A DNA stretch of 64,000 nt from Eutreptiella sp. 'Long Island Sound 2002'. Its lineage: Eukaryota > Euglenozoa > Euglenophyceae > Eutreptiales > Eutreptiaceae. The notes beneath the pieces are model-generated. The model searched no databases and had not been told where the DNA came from. It was given only the letters and a program-made list of their open reading frames with translations. How positions within the stretch are numbered: the first letter of the stretch is position 1; each line of letters starts with the position of its first letter. The stretch lies in assembly GCA_964036045.1 (NCBI GenBank), contig OZ038381.1:67394242-67458241 (forward strand). Direction: 5' to 3'. A program made the translations under genes and the position numbers. This document shows positions 1-11,375 of the stretch, one piece after another.

Positions 1-151
1 ACCGTTCTGAAGAATGAACGCATCACCATGTGCACATTGCTGTACAGCAGCAAGTGGCAACAGGACTTGCCCGGCCAGACACACTCAGAGGAATTGGGTG
101 AGCAGATGTTGAGCAAGCTAATGCCTGACCGGTTCTGTCAATGTTGAGGAG

Positions 152-823
152 GTGGAAAACCATTACTTGTTACTACAAGTTCGTCCAGCTGGCAAACCCG
201 TGGGTCTGCAGAACGTTCCCAAGAACCTGGTACACAGGATGCAACAACTGCGAATAGAACTTTTGGTAGCGGACCGCATTTGGATGGCCTACATGGAGCG
301 GGAGCCGGATGGGGTCAGCACTGGTGCAACCTGGTGGCCAAGGAGGTTACCAACATTTCCAACGTCACCGGCAGAATCCCTTGGTTACAGCCACTACCGG
401 CTACTTGGTCACAGCGTGCTGGATGCCCTTATTGACCAGAACACAAACCCGACAAACCAACTGAAATGGAAACTGGATGTTGTTTTGCGGAGCAGAACAA
501 ATATAGATGAGTGTGTGAGCCCTTGCGCACTGACTAGTTCGCTAAGTCCCGTGGAACTGCTAGTAGCAAATAGCGTTGTCCAACAGATTTGCGAAAATGA
601 GTGGCAGAATCGCTATTCGATTAAATTTGGAGCCCAAATGGACGTGTTCTGTGTAATGCCACTCCCCCCTTTAGATATTTTTGGCACCAAGAGTCAACAA
701 GGTTCGCCAAAACGGAGGCCACTGGACACAGAGACAGTGGGGTCATCACCAGGTACCGACCAAGGGGACACACCGAAGAGTGGGCGGGAGAAGAAAGGGG
801 AAAAGAAGCCAAACCGGATATGA
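152..823 (+). pseudogene. TIR-X ORF1 C-terminal part fused in frame to ORF2 N-terminus (copy A)
   Basis: This 223-codon open frame spans what are two separate frames in copy B. The first part (VENHYLLL, NVPKNLVHRM, SVLDALIDQ) corresponds to 46340-46660. The last part (SSPGTDQGDTPK and a basic GEKKP tail) corresponds to the ORF2 start at 47004-47130. In copy A the ORF2 ATG is replaced by AAG, and the palindrome-bearing spacer is shortened to one degenerate palindrome (about 511-530), so the two parts read as one. Whether the fusion is ancestral (one gene with an intron) or secondary cannot be decided from two copies. Product unrecognised. Confidence 0.5.
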
Positions 824-1602
824 AGGTCAGGGGTGACATGCAATAGAGGTTGCGGGAGGAGAATTGATAAGCGATGAAGATGAAATTGACTGATTTGAAG
901 ATCTACAAGACAAAGGAGCGAGGACAGATCCGATCTATCAACTACGACGACGGTACCTAAAAGGTGGCGGGATACCATGTGTTGCTGCTACAGGGACCGT
1001 TGAGCGTGACCGCATGGGAGGACAGTGGCATGACTCGCTTTGCATTTTTGCATTTTGGCGACAACGTCCCTTCTCCCTGCGTTGCTGTGTTACATGATTG
1101 TCACTGTAGATGGCTCACTTTACGTTCTGAACGGGCAAAACGGGACAGAGACATGCTTGAAGATTCACAACATGCGGCTAGCAGACAGCCAAGATCTGGA
1201 GCAGTGGTAAGAGTGTTGCTATCATGACATTCTCAAGTACAAAATGCCTCCGAGGATTCGTGCCAAGGTCGCAGGATTACAGCAATCTAGCAGCCAGTCT
1301 GTGACATGGATTCCGTTGTCCGAGGCGTTACAAAACATGCTTCTGTACGTTGAGGACCACAGGCGGGAAAAAAAAGCACAAGATTTTGATCGGCTCAAAA
1401 CTGCTGTTGTCCAGGCTGCCGCCAAGTCGGCTTTCGTTGCCCCGGAGAATGGGGAAGAACAATGGCACACAGTATGTGTTGCTGCGTCACTTAATCGCAA
1501 TACCCGAGGTCTCGCGCACTGTATTGCACACTTTTTCTCCTTATGAGGCAGCATTCAAGCAAGGGAGGGACGTCTTCTCCGTCGCATACCACTGCGGCAT
1601 GC
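824..1602 (+). pseudogene. TIR-X ORF2, N-terminal half (copy A)
   Basis: Homologous to 47140-47910 of copy B. It includes the conserved stretch RIRAKVAGLQQ followed by SVTWIPLSEAL and LLYVED (about 1255-1360). At about 905-950 copy A reads arginine (CGA) where copy B has TGA, and tyrosine (TAT) near 1222 where copy B has TAA, so copy A keeps the ancestral codons at those sites. An intron-like segment begins about 1475 and contains a half-degenerate palindrome at 1501-1520. The frame breaks off at about 1602 where the 17-kb insertion starts. No known domain recognised. Confidence 0.6.
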
Positions 1603-1619
1603 ATTTTAAGGTGATCAAA

Positions 1620-1853
1620 CACACTAGCCTCCACCGCCTTAGAATCCCGTTGAAAGCCCTGAACCAGCGCGTCAAACTTAACCAACGTGGAAAAGATTTG
1701 GGTCATCCGGTCCCCGTAGGACTGACTGATGCCAGCGGTAGAGGCTACTGCCTGAGAAAGCTCCTGCTCAGATCGCTGCAACTGTAGATTTTGAGTTCGC
1801 AGGTCCTGCACCTGAGCCATCAGAGATTGGATGCACGTTTCATAGTGCATCAC
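1620..1853 (-). CDS. Coiled-coil C-terminal part of the E3 minus-strand protein
   Basis: The minus-strand frame from 1853 down to about 1620 encodes a heptad-rich segment (MAQVQDLRTQNLQLQ then EQELSQAVAST), a plausible coiled coil of roughly 60 residues. The frame then runs into TIR-X sequence at 1602 and loses meaning. It follows a glycine/proline-rich segment (2260-1850, minus strand) after the SIM-rich segment, with frame changes at poly-C/poly-G tracts. I read these as pieces of one gene, joined by introns or broken by indels; the exact structure is not resolved. No family recognised. Confidence 0.35.
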
Positions 1854-2069
1854 AACCCCGGGACAGTCACAGGTGTGCTTGAGTTCAGCCCCCCCCTGTG
1901 TGTGAGCGGGGCCCCCCGAATGTCGAAACGAGGGACCCCCCCCCGAGGAGGAGATGACCCACCACCGCCTCCTCTTGGAGCCCCCCCTGCCACGGAGGGA
2001 CTAGAGGGCCCCCCCGCAGGGCGAGACGGGGGTGTGGGGCGCGCAGCAACAGGCGCAGGCGCCCCCCCA

Positions 2070-2996
2070 CTAGAGGAATGTCCCCCCCCCGGAACCCCCA
2101 CCACGGGATGGCCGAAACAGGTGCGGGATTCCGTGCACTCGCTCGATGTAAGCCGCCTGGCGGGGGCGGGGTGACGGCGGAGGGGAAACAGGACCAACAG
2201 TATTAGGCCGCGGCGGTGGCCGTGGGGATTCGTCCACCACAATATATTGTGGTGACTCATGTACGATCATAGGTGATTGCATTCTCGGATGGGAAGCAAA
2301 AACAGGCTCCGGGCCCGTTGCAACCTCTGGATCCCCCCCCCAATTGGGCAGTACCCGCGGTTGGGGGTCCTCCATAGGAGATGTAGTTGAGGGGGGAGAG
2401 ACGAAGTTTATTGGGAGGGTTGCTGAACCTCCCCCCACCGGATTCCCTCCCCCCAAGCACACATTGTTAACCTTTAGCACCGCCGGAGAATCATCCACTA
2501 GGGATGGGCGATCTTTCATGCCACTCATAGGCACTGGGGATGTAGTACCGGCCCAGTCCTCCGTAGGCTCTGGAGATTCCAGGACAAGACACGGGCGGTG
2601 TTTGACGCCGCTCATAGGCACCGGGGATTCCTCAACAACAATGCACTGAGGCGCTGGAGAGTCCTCCACCATGATGTAGTCGGGCGCCGGGGATTCTTCC
2701 ACAAGCATGGGGCGATCCCTGGTCCCTGACATAGGTTCGGGCGGTGGAGGCAACGAGGCAACGGAGATAGGGGAAGGATGGGGTTGATGACGTTCCAGCA
2801 CTCCATTCTCCTCCTCCTCCTCGTCGTTCCCCTGTCCCAACGCCAGGGGGAACCATTGGTCACACTCATCCTCCTCGATTTGCGTGGGGGATTCCTCAAT
2901 GATCGTAGTATTAAGCCTGGATCCGCTTGGGGAATTCAGATTCGCTTCTGACGAACGGAGATTCCTCCACCAGGGAGGGAGACCGCCGCAATCCAA
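2070..2996 (-). CDS. Acidic repeat protein with many SUMO-interacting-like motifs
   Basis: The 308-codon minus-strand frame contains at least eight variants of a hydrophobic-acidic-SP motif: TIIEESP, MLVEESP, YIMVEDSP, CIVVEESP, LVLESP, SLVDDSP, MIVHESP and YIVVDESP. Two more (TMVESSP, SLVEESP) sit in an adjoining frame up to about 3140. Several lie in a longer unit, PMSG-x-[KR]-x-RP-x-LV-[EDL]-[ED]-SP. A core of three or four V/I/L residues followed by acidic residues and serine is the textbook form of a SUMO-interacting motif, but the match to that short pattern is inference only. An acidic stretch (DEEEEENG) lies near the N-terminus and the C-terminus is Gly/Pro-rich. The start is uncertain because the frame changes near 2930. 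The ORF reading the other way over 2884-3093 looks like its shadow. Confidence 0.5.
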   Translation of the reverse strand: MDCGGLPPWWRNLRSSEANLNSPSGSRLNTTIIEESPTQIEEDECDQWFPLALGQGNDEEEEENGVLERHQPHPSPISVASLPPPPEPMSGTRDRPMLVEESPAPDYIMVEDSPAPQCIVVEESPVPMSGVKHRPCLVLESPEPTEDWAGTTSPVPMSGMKDRPSLVDDSPAVLKVNNVCLGGGNPVGGGSATLPINFVSPPSTTSPMEDPQPRVLPNWGGDPEVATGPEPVFASHPRMQSPMIVHESPQYIVVDESPRPPPRPNTVGPVSPPPSPRPRQAAYIERVHGIPHLFRPSRGGGSGGGTFL

Positions 2997-3093
2997 TCAT
3001 TGGAGTGGGCGACGATTCCACCATAGTGGGGTTCTGCCTAGTCCCCGACAGGGCTTGCTGGATCAGGGCCACGGCCTCACGAGTCGGACCCAG

Positions 3094-4692
3094 ATGGCCA
3101 TGGGGATCAGGTGTGAGCGAGTTGACTCGACGGTTTTCAGCGTCGAGTTGGTCAATGGGCTGACGGCCCCGAACGTCCTCGTCACCCGTCGCCGACACGA
3201 CGAGCGATACGCCATACAGGCGGAAGGGGCCGCCGCGACCACCCTGTACACATGGGCAACACGGGGGGACCTCCCACACCCCACCCTCCACCACGCCCCC
3301 TCCTGGCCCACCCCCTTCCACACAGCGGACCGCCCCAACAAGAAGCCCAAACACACGGGTGTGCACACCCACGCCCAGGAGGCCCAACTCCGACACAAAG
3401 CGAGGCGCAAGGCCCGCACCCTCCACGACGACCACACCATCCCCCGCATCGGCGCCCCTCCCGCCAGGGTATCAGATACCACCCACAACCGCACGATCAC
3501 AGGCATCACCACGGACTGCCTGAACCCAGCGGCGTCGCGGGCAGACGCCGTATGGATCAGCGAAAGGCGCTCCCACACACGGGCGTTGGCGCGCCTCCAC
3601 AACATCCAACCCCACAAACTCCAGTGCGCCGTTGGACCCTTCGCCGTACACGTCACCCCGTACGGCATCGACCACCCCCGGTGTGAGCACCATGACCCGC
3701 CCTGCTCCACCCCATGCACCTCGCCCCTGCGCCAACCGCTGCCGGCCCTCACCATCACGGGCAACATGTACCTGGGCACCGTACCGGGAGACCCGGGCAT
3801 ATACATCCTGCCCAACAGGTCCAGGGAACACGCCATCCCCCTCCACTGTGTGGAATCCCTCGCCCTGGGACCACCCCCACCAAAACACCAACACCAACAC
3901 ATCCCGGGGGACAAACGGACACAGGCCCCAGACGGGGGAAAAAAGGCCCACAAACGCGCCCTGGCCCACATCACCCTCCACCCCGCGGCCCACCTACCAA
4001 AGGACTTCGGCACGGAGCGCCACATCGTCCTGGAGGGCCAAGCCCACCACATCATCACCGCCGCCCTGTACACCCTCGCCGCCCACGAACGCCACTGGGA
4101 CCCCACAACCATCCCAGCAATGCCCCCACCGCCCCAAGGCCCCAACGATCCCGTCAGCCCCTTCCACATCGATCAACTCCTAAGCCGCAAGGCCGCCCCA
4201 CACCTCCACCCCTCCAGGATACCACTAGCCATTGCATCGTGGGACACCCTGGACACCCCCCCCCGACAACCCGCCATCCACATCCTCAAAGTGGACACCC
4301 AATGGTGGGTCCTCCACTGGGCACACGGAGTCCTCATGGCGGCCCAGGCCTATACCCCGGAAATGGACCCGGAAGACCCCCCACGGGGCCAGCAGCGCCT
4401 CCTCCAAGCCACCACACTCACAGGCCGCGAAGGCGCCCCCTGGGAAGCCCTCCACACAGCACTCTACTGGGCTCAAGGCTCCCCCAACGGCCCGGACACA
4501 CCGGAACCCACAGAGGCCTGGGTCAGGCAGGCCAAGGCCATGAGGAACTACCACCTACACCACCCCTTCGACGACAGCCCCGCCGCACTGCCATGGCCAA
4601 CAGATCCCCTACGCAGACCGTACGCAAGCTCGCCGACATCATACGCAGCCACGCGAAAGCGAAAATGCAAACACCGGCAGAACCCCCACTGA
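3094..4692 (+). CDS. LINE-A ORF1, unrecognised Pro/His-rich protein
   Basis: The open frame is 533 codons from the ATG at 3094, and it stays open upstream to 2884 over the antisense SIM gene. The first clearly LINE-like sequence begins near 3140, so LINE-A may be 5' truncated there and the true start may be missing. The protein is rich in His, Pro and Thr. It has ordered-looking patches (DAVWISERRSHTRALARLHN near the middle; LKVDTQWWVLHWAHGV towards the end) and a basic tail (TRKRKCKHR). I see no RNA-binding fold I can name. By position it is the ORF1 (nucleocapsid-like) protein of a two-plus-ORF LINE. Its stop overlaps the ATG of the next ORF at 4665. Confidence 0.55.
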   Translation: MAMGIRCERVDSTVFSVELVNGLTAPNVLVTRRRHDERYAIQAEGAAATTLYTWATRGDLPHPTLHHAPSWPTPFHTADRPNKKPKHTGVHTHAQEAQLRHKARRKARTLHDDHTIPRIGAPPARVSDTTHNRTITGITTDCLNPAASRADAVWISERRSHTRALARLHNIQPHKLQCAVGPFAVHVTPYGIDHPRCEHHDPPCSTPCTSPLRQPLPALTITGNMYLGTVPGDPGIYILPNRSREHAIPLHCVESLALGPPPPKHQHQHIPGDKRTQAPDGGKKAHKRALAHITLHPAAHLPKDFGTERHIVLEGQAHHIITAALYTLAAHERHWDPTTIPAMPPPPQGPNDPVSPFHIDQLLSRKAAPHLHPSRIPLAIASWDTLDTPPRQPAIHILKVDTQWWVLHWAHGVLMAAQAYTPEMDPEDPPRGQQRLLQATTLTGREGAPWEALHTALYWAQGSPNGPDTPEPTEAWVRQAKAMRNYHLHHPFDDSPAALPWPTDPLRRPYASSPTSYAATRKRKCKHRQNPH

Positions 4693-6200
4693 GGGATCCA
4701 GACCAGCAAGCAACGCACCCCTTCTTCCAACCCCATGCCCCCCCAGCCCCGCCACCTCCAGTCCCACCCAAGCGAACGAGACGACAAAAGGGCGCACCCG
4801 CCCCCAGCCAAGCCGGAAAAGCAGCAACCTCCCGACCCCCCGCATCCCACCCGACCCACCCGACGAACCCAGACCAAGCATCCTCGTCATCCTCCCTCCC
4901 ACCACTACCACCGCCCCACCCGGACCATGCATCCTCATCATCCTCCCTCCCGCCACCAGCACAGGCCCCGCCCAAAGCGTACCCAGGGTTCGAAAAAGGT
5001 GCGAAGGTCCAACAGCCCTTCCGCAACGACCACACAGGCGACTGGATCTGGTGTGAGGGCACGATCCAGTACCGCCTCAAGGGACCGGGGGACAACGGGG
5101 GGCCACAGATCCGGGTGATCTGGCACCGCCAAAAGGAGCTAGACCAAGGCAACAGCGCCCCGGACAAACCACTCGGCGACACCCTGGAACTCACCAGCGC
5201 CCACCCCATCCGGCTCCGCACCGAAGAGAACGAGGCCCACACAGGCACCAAATACACTGGGGAGCTCCCCCCGGAGTGGAGCCAAGGCCTCCCCCCGCCA
5301 CGCCTACCCAAACGCCCACAAACCGGCAAAAAGTCCCCAACCCCCAGTCCCCCTCCCTGATGGGGCAAGGGCCGAGGGCACAAGCCTCCACAGCCCCGGC
5401 CCGCCCCCACCGAGGCCACCGTCAACCTCCTCGACCTCAACCACCCGGCCGTCACATACTCCAAGGACGCCACAACCGCCCTCCAAGAGCTCCCGATGGC
5501 ACAGGGGCAGGGGTGGGTCCCCCACCTCCTCACCTTCCAGGAACAAGGCCTACAGCGCGACGACCCCCCGGAAACCACCCCCATATATACCCCGGACCAG
5601 AAAGCGTACAAATGCTACTGGCACAAGGGGACCCCCCTATACGCCCAAACCGGCATCCACGTCCACCTCGTCCACCACCTCAGCGTCCCAGGGAGGCTAG
5701 GTGTCTATGAGGTCGTCGGGGACGGATGGCAACTCAACGTCATCAACACCCACGTCCCCTTCGGCGAAGCCACAGAACCCTTCCTCCAGGCCCTGGCCGA
5801 GGCGTACCGCCAAATGGCCATGCTCGCCCCCACAGTCATCATCGGCGACATGAACGCCGCCCCCACCCCAGCGGACCGAGGAGGACAGGCCACACCCCAG
5901 GACCAAGCAGTCCGCGACACCATCGAAATGCTGGGGCTCGTGGACCTAACAGCCAGCCTCGAAGGCCAACCATCCCACTTCCCCCACCAAACCGATGCCG
6001 CCCCATCCCGCATCGACGTATGCTATGGCGACCCCACCACCATCATCCGAGCGGAGGCCCGATATGGACCCCTCCCGCTGGGACCCACAGGCCATAGCCC
6101 CCTGCACATCCGCCTCACCATCCCCAACCTTCCCCCCAGCCCCCCCAGAAGATGCGAACCAAGGCCTACCACCCCCCCTGAAGATGCCCCCGCTGCATGA
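4665..6200 (+). pseudogene. LINE-A ORF2 N-terminal part: Pro-rich region, Tudor-like patch, APE endonuclease
   Basis: The ATG at 4665 overlaps the ORF1 stop by 28 bp. The frame has one internal TGA at 5358 and ends at 6200. Residues about 1-100 are Pro/Ser-rich. At about 4981-5225 there is a compact patch (GDWIWCEGTIQYRL then PQIRVIWHR) that looks like a Tudor or similar beta-barrel reader, which is inference. From about 5420 comes an exonuclease-endonuclease-phosphatase domain with VINTHVP (about 5739), VIIGDMNA (about 5835), SRIDV (about 6007) and TGHSPL (about 6091). These are the standard metal and catalytic blocks of APE-type LINE endonucleases, which nick target DNA to prime reverse transcription. 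The RT follows in the next frame, so a frameshift near 6150-6200 separates EN from RT. Confidence 0.8.
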
Positions 6201-6201
6201 C

Positions 6202-9200
6202 AAGCATGCCTGGTCCCAATATCACAGGGCCATAGACCGCGCCCGGCGCGTCCAACCAGACCCCACCGACCTACTCACAGCCATGCGCACGGCCGCCGTC
6301 GCCTGCGGCTTCCAGCAACACCCCCACACAGACGACGACCAACCACCCACGGCCCTGGGGGACATGCTCCATGACCTCTGGCATGCGAAGCAACAACTGG
6401 CGACCCTCCTCCACACCGACACCCCCCAAACCCGCCGCCAGATACACCACTGCAGGACACAGATAGCCCAAATCAGGGCGGACCTGCAGCGGTGACACAT
6501 CCACAGGCAACAGCGCATCGCCCAGGAACACGAACGGTATGCGCAACACGAACTCCCCTACAAGGCCATCCGCCACCTCAACGACGCCATGACCGATACC
6601 GGCCACCGCACCATCACCACGGTCCGGCAGGAGGACGGCTCCCTCACCAACGACCCAGCCACAGTGCTCCAAGGCACCCAAGACAGCTTCCTCCGGCAAC
6701 ACACCCCCACCCAAGACACACTGGACCCGGACACCCAGGCCAAAATCGACCGCCTCCCTCGGGTCTTCAACCACGCCCAGAGGAGGCACCTGGAAAAACG
6801 CCCCTTCACCATCCACGAAGTCCGGAAGGCCATCCACAGTCTCCGGCAACACAAAACCCCAGGCTACGACGGCCTCCCTGCAGAGGCATACTACCACCTC
6901 CCCGCCCACCTCCTCCGCGTCCTCGCCCACCGCCTCTGGGACATCGTCACGGGGCGGACCCCCCTGCCACCAGACTGGGCAAACGTTGTCCGCCCCCTCT
7001 ACAAAAAAGGGGACTGGGCGAACCCGGACAACTGGCGCCCCATAGTCTGTGCGGTCACGGAGGTCAAAATCGTCTGGACCATCCTCCTGCGCCGCATCCG
7101 CCCCCACCTGGACCCCCACATACCAGCGAGCCTCTGGGGGGCCATCCCAGGCCGCTCCCCACACGAGGCCATCTTCCTCCAGGACACCATCGCGGACATG
7201 GACCCGGTGGACCTCATCATCGCCTCCCTCGACGTCAAGGAAGCCTTCCCGAACACCCCCTCGCTCCTTCTAGAAGCGGTGTGGAAACGCCTAGGCCTCC
7301 CCTTCTACAACTTCACCTCCGACTACATCCGCACCCGCAAATACACGGTCCGCACAGGAGCAGGCCTCACCCCCTTCCTGGAGCCAGGCAGCGGGGTCCC
7401 CCAAGGGGGAGCAGAGGGCCCCTTCCTGTACCTTCTAGTGACGCACCCCCTGGCCCTCGCAATCGAGCAGGATTACCCGGCCTACGCACCCTACCCCCTC
7501 CTCTCCCCCCTGGTCGGCTTCGCAGACGACACCAACCTCACCGTCGCGCACACCCCACACGGCCCCCATGCCCCGAACCCCGGACCAACGGTCACCCAAC
7601 AGGCCAACGACTTACTGGACGTGACCGTCTCCTACCTCTCCCACAACAACCTCATCGTCCACCCCACAAAGTCAGTGGCCATGATCAAGGGGTCTGCCAC
7701 ACCTCCCACCCTGGGGCCACAAGGGCCCCCCATGCAAGTCGTGACGACCACCACCCACCTTGGGGTAGTCCAGGCCGCCAACCCTGAGGACGCCACCCTC
7801 CCTCCCAAGTTGCAGTCACACCTCGCCCATCTCCCCAGATATGCGTCCCCGACCACCAAGGCCCTCTCCCTGTCCCACCAGAGCCTGGCGTACTACCTCA
7901 CCGGGGTCTTGAACGCCTCCATAGGCTTCCAAGCACTCCACCTAACACACCCCACCACCGCCCTCCAGCCGGCCACACGCGCCGTGACCAAGGCATGGGC
8001 AGCACACGGGGGCTGGCCCACCTCCATACCCACCCGCGCCATCCGAGCGGCATGGCCCCACTATGGAGACGCCATAGGGGACGAGGTGAAAGCGGCCTAT
8101 ACCAGACACACCGCCCTCCTCCTTCACCGCATGACCCACAACCACTCACCGGAGGTCCGCGAGGTCACCGCCATCCGCCTCCAAGCCGCACAACGGGCCC
8201 GCAACACATGCCCGCGCTGGGTACTCCACCAGACGGGCATGCCCACCAACATGAACGCCCGCCTGTGGAACCACCTACAGCTTCTGCTCCCATCCCCACA
8301 CCACGCCATACTCACCAACCACACGTGCCCAGAGGAAGGGCCTCTAGCGGTCCTCTGCGGGGACCTCCACCATCACCCCAAGGGCACCATCCACACCATA
8401 GACCTTGTCGGGGCCTCCATCACCGTAGTATACGTCACCCTCGCCCAAATGCGGGTCCTGCACCACAGCGGGGCACACCACACCCCCTTTCTACAGCTTC
8501 CCGAATGGCCACAATACCGCCTCTTCCACCAGTACCTCACACAGACGGCACGAACAGCGGGACACACTCTACCGGGCAGCAAAGACATGCGCACAGCCTA
8601 CCGAGAATTCACAAACCAACACCCGCGACCCATCCCAGAGACACCGCCCTACGCACCCACCGGATCGAAACACGAACCCGTCCCCCCAGTAACGGGCCCA
8701 GTCCCACCACTAACCCTGCTACTGGCCCCGAATGAAGCCAAACCCACGCAGACCACCGTCATCCACCACGGGGCAAAATGGCGCATACCGAAACACCACA
8801 TGACCGCCCGAGACCTACCAAAGGTCCCCCAAGATTCCCAGAGCATGCCACGCACATGTTGGGCCTGTGACCCCGAGGCACCGACCGCACCATGGCCCGT
8901 GCTACACCTCATAGCACGCCACCACACCCACCCCACGACCCACCTACCACCACAGGCCTACGCATGGATAGCCCCATGGTTCCACCGCACCGACACTAAC
9001 CCCACGGTAGCATGGAACCCCGACCACGCGCCCAAATGGCTCTTCACCACTACACCCACATGCCCCCGCCCCGACCCGGCAGGGGTCGCCATCCGTTACA
9101 GCATGTACGAGCCAGGCAGAACGGGCAAGCACGAGCACCCCTACTATCCACTCCACCACTCCTGCCACACACCGGAGCACCGAACACAAACCCTCACATG

Positions 9201-10710
9201 CCACGACCTAAACCCCGAGACAGCCTACATCCTCCACTACATCTACTCCTACCTCACACAAGGACAGCCGGAGCAGGGACTCATAGCCCTGTCCCCCCAA
9301 GCGAAGCACATCATCTCCAAAGGAATAGGGGTGTACGCCACCCCCATCCTACAACCCACAACCCCAGTAGCCCACCTCGCCACGGGCCTTGCCATATACG
9401 CCTACCTGCCCATGAACCCATGCCGCCTCCCACAACCATCACCGGCGGACCGGCTCTTCTTCACCGACGCCTCAGGCGAATCCGCCCTCACGCCCATCAC
9501 CGGGGGGGCCACCCTGCAGCTAACCCACACCGGGGGACACTACCACATGGACCACCACACGGGCCACACCACCTATGGGGCCTCTTCCCACGGGGAGCTA
9601 GGGGCCATGGCCGACGCCATCACCGAGGTCGCGGCCCACCTACCCGCCCACTCCCCGCACATCGTCCGGGTCTGGTTCGTGGTAGACGCCACTGTCGACA
9701 CGCACCTGCTCCTCCGCATAGCAAGGCAACCACTTCACAAAGCAACCGCGACGAGCCTCGGCACCCAGGCACTGCTACTCTGGAAAGCCCTACGCAGCCT
9801 TCCCCCCTACGTCCAACTCCACATCGTGAAACAAGAGTCCCACAGGCACCAATACGGAAATGGTAAGGTCGACAACCAGGCAGTACACCAGCGCACAACA
9901 CACCTACCAGCCCTCCAGATCCCTGACCTCGGCCGCAACCACACACACCTCCAACACGTGCCCCCCGTACCCGAGCCCCATCAGACCCCGGACTGGGTAC
10001 CAGAGGACGCCCCCTATTCCTCCCACGACAGAGCGTACCACTACCCAAACCCCGTCCAACATCTCGCCCGCGTGCTCGGCGACGCAGACAGCCGGGCGCA
10101 CATCCAGGAGCTCCAGGACAGACTGCAAGTCCCCCTCTACCACTCAGCGCTCCGCCCAGCAAACGTGCCAGCCCACCTCCAGAAACGACGCATCCAGCTC
10201 CTCAGGGAGCAACTGCCTTTCCTCACCAGGGTCGCCAGATGGCTCGCCCGCAAGCACATCCACGTCCCCGACGAACACACCCGTTGCCCTTGCGACCACA
10301 CCACCCCGGAGGACTGGGAACACTTCAAGAAATGCCCCCTCCATACAGACAGGGACACCCTAGTGGGCCCGTCCCCGGCGGAAACCCTGCGACAACACGA
10401 AGGATGGCCAGCCCACAGCCACGCACACCAGGCCACCGAAGACCTCTTCCGGGACCCCCTGATCAAAGAAGCCACCATGACAGGGGCAGTGACACAGGCC
10501 CTGCACCGACACCTCACCAAACACACGGAAAGCCCCATGGAGGCAGCAGCACACCTCCAGCTAGAAGCGGTCCGCAGAGCAGCGGCCCAAATGGTACACC
10601 GCAAACACCTCCTGCTAACACACGCGGAACAACTCACCGACCCCACCGCCAGGGAACACATGCAGCGTCTCATCCATTACCATGCCGTGCATGACCCAGA
10701 CGTCCACTAA
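6202..10710 (+). CDS. LINE-A ORF2: reverse transcriptase, RNase H, CCHC zinc finger
   Basis: The same frame is open from about 5995, has one TGA at 6493, and is then uninterrupted to 10710 (1373 codons from 6589). RT blocks visible: NPDNWRPI (about 7021), an AIPGRSPHEAIFLQD thumb/finger block, the first catalytic Asp in IIASLDVKEAF (about 7216), GVPQGGAEGPFLY, and FADD at 7519-7530 holding the catalytic pair. RNase H lies at about 9450-9890: FFTDASGES, SHGELGAM, WFVVDATVD and the final KVDNQA carry the acidic residues. A C-terminal finger (CPCDHTTPEDWEHFKKCPLH, about 10283-10342) has C-x-C, H and C ligands like the terminal finger of many LINE polyproteins. The role is target-primed reverse transcription. 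The frame shift to EN and the TGA make the whole ORF2 defective here. Confidence 0.9.
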
Positions 10711-11374
10711 CCCGCTCCGCGCCCCGCACGCGCCCCCCGTCTCCATCCACAGGTCTCCAAGGCACCACCACAGCGCCCCGAGACCCGTCTCGCACCCAAG
10801 AAGACACCCGGCACCGCCCAGTCCGGCCGAACCCAGCCAGGGCCAACCATCCATCGACGTAGACGCGCAAGACCCCGGCAGCCCATCCAGCCCACCCCCC
10901 CCGGACCCGGGGCACCCCCCCCTCACACCGGCCACCATCCGCGACCCCGACCTCCTCCGAGCGACCCTCCAAGACAGGGCCCCGACCACCCCCCTGGGCT
11001 GGTACCGCCTACAAGAGGACTGGACCAAGCTCACCGTCCAAGCCCTCCGGGACCTGACCACCCCAGGCAGCGGCCTCCACGAGACCATAGTAGACCTCGT
11101 GCTCTGGCGAGCCCGCAAACACACCCGGGGCCAGCCCATCTGGATCCCCCCCATCGAGTGGGGCCAGGCCTTGACGCACGACACCGGCAGCAACGTCACG
11201 CGTCGAGGGACCGTACGCCTACGGCGGGCCCAAGCGGAGACGGACCACCCAGCGGAGCCGAACCACCCGGAGCAGTGGGAACAGGCCACCGCGCCCAACC
11301 GCGACACCGCCCTCCGCGCCGCCGGCCTCCGCACCCCGGACGACGACCTCCCCCCCCCCACCTACAGACAGTGA
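10682..11374 (+). CDS. LINE-A ORF3, leading part (unrecognised domain)
   Basis: The frame overlaps the ORF2 stop by 29 bp and ends just before the protease-like frame begins, so it probably reads on into ORF3 by frameshift. After a Pro-rich start, residues about 95-190 look folded (WYRLQEDWTKLTVQALRDL then QPIWIPPIEWGQAL). LINE-B encodes a diverged homologue on the minus strand at 36993-37643 with the matching block IWVPPIDWG. Conservation of that block between two diverged copies suggests it is a real domain. No family recognised. Confidence 0.55.
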   Translation: MPCMTQTSTNPLRAPHAPPVSIHRSPRHHHSAPRPVSHPRRHPAPPSPAEPSQGQPSIDVDAQDPGSPSSPPPPDPGHPPLTPATIRDPDLLRATLQDRAPTTPLGWYRLQEDWTKLTVQALRDLTTPGSGLHETIVDLVLWRARKHTRGQPIWIPPIEWGQALTHDTGSNVTRRGTVRLRRAQAETDHPAEPNHPEQWEQATAPNRDTALRAAGLRTPDDDLPPPTYRQ

Positions 11375-11375
11375 C

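Noticed and set aside
2884-3093. N-terminal extension of the LINE-A ORF1 frame
   Set aside because: It lies opposite the SIM-repeat gene, whose motif pattern is on the minus strand, so the extension is probably an antisense shadow.
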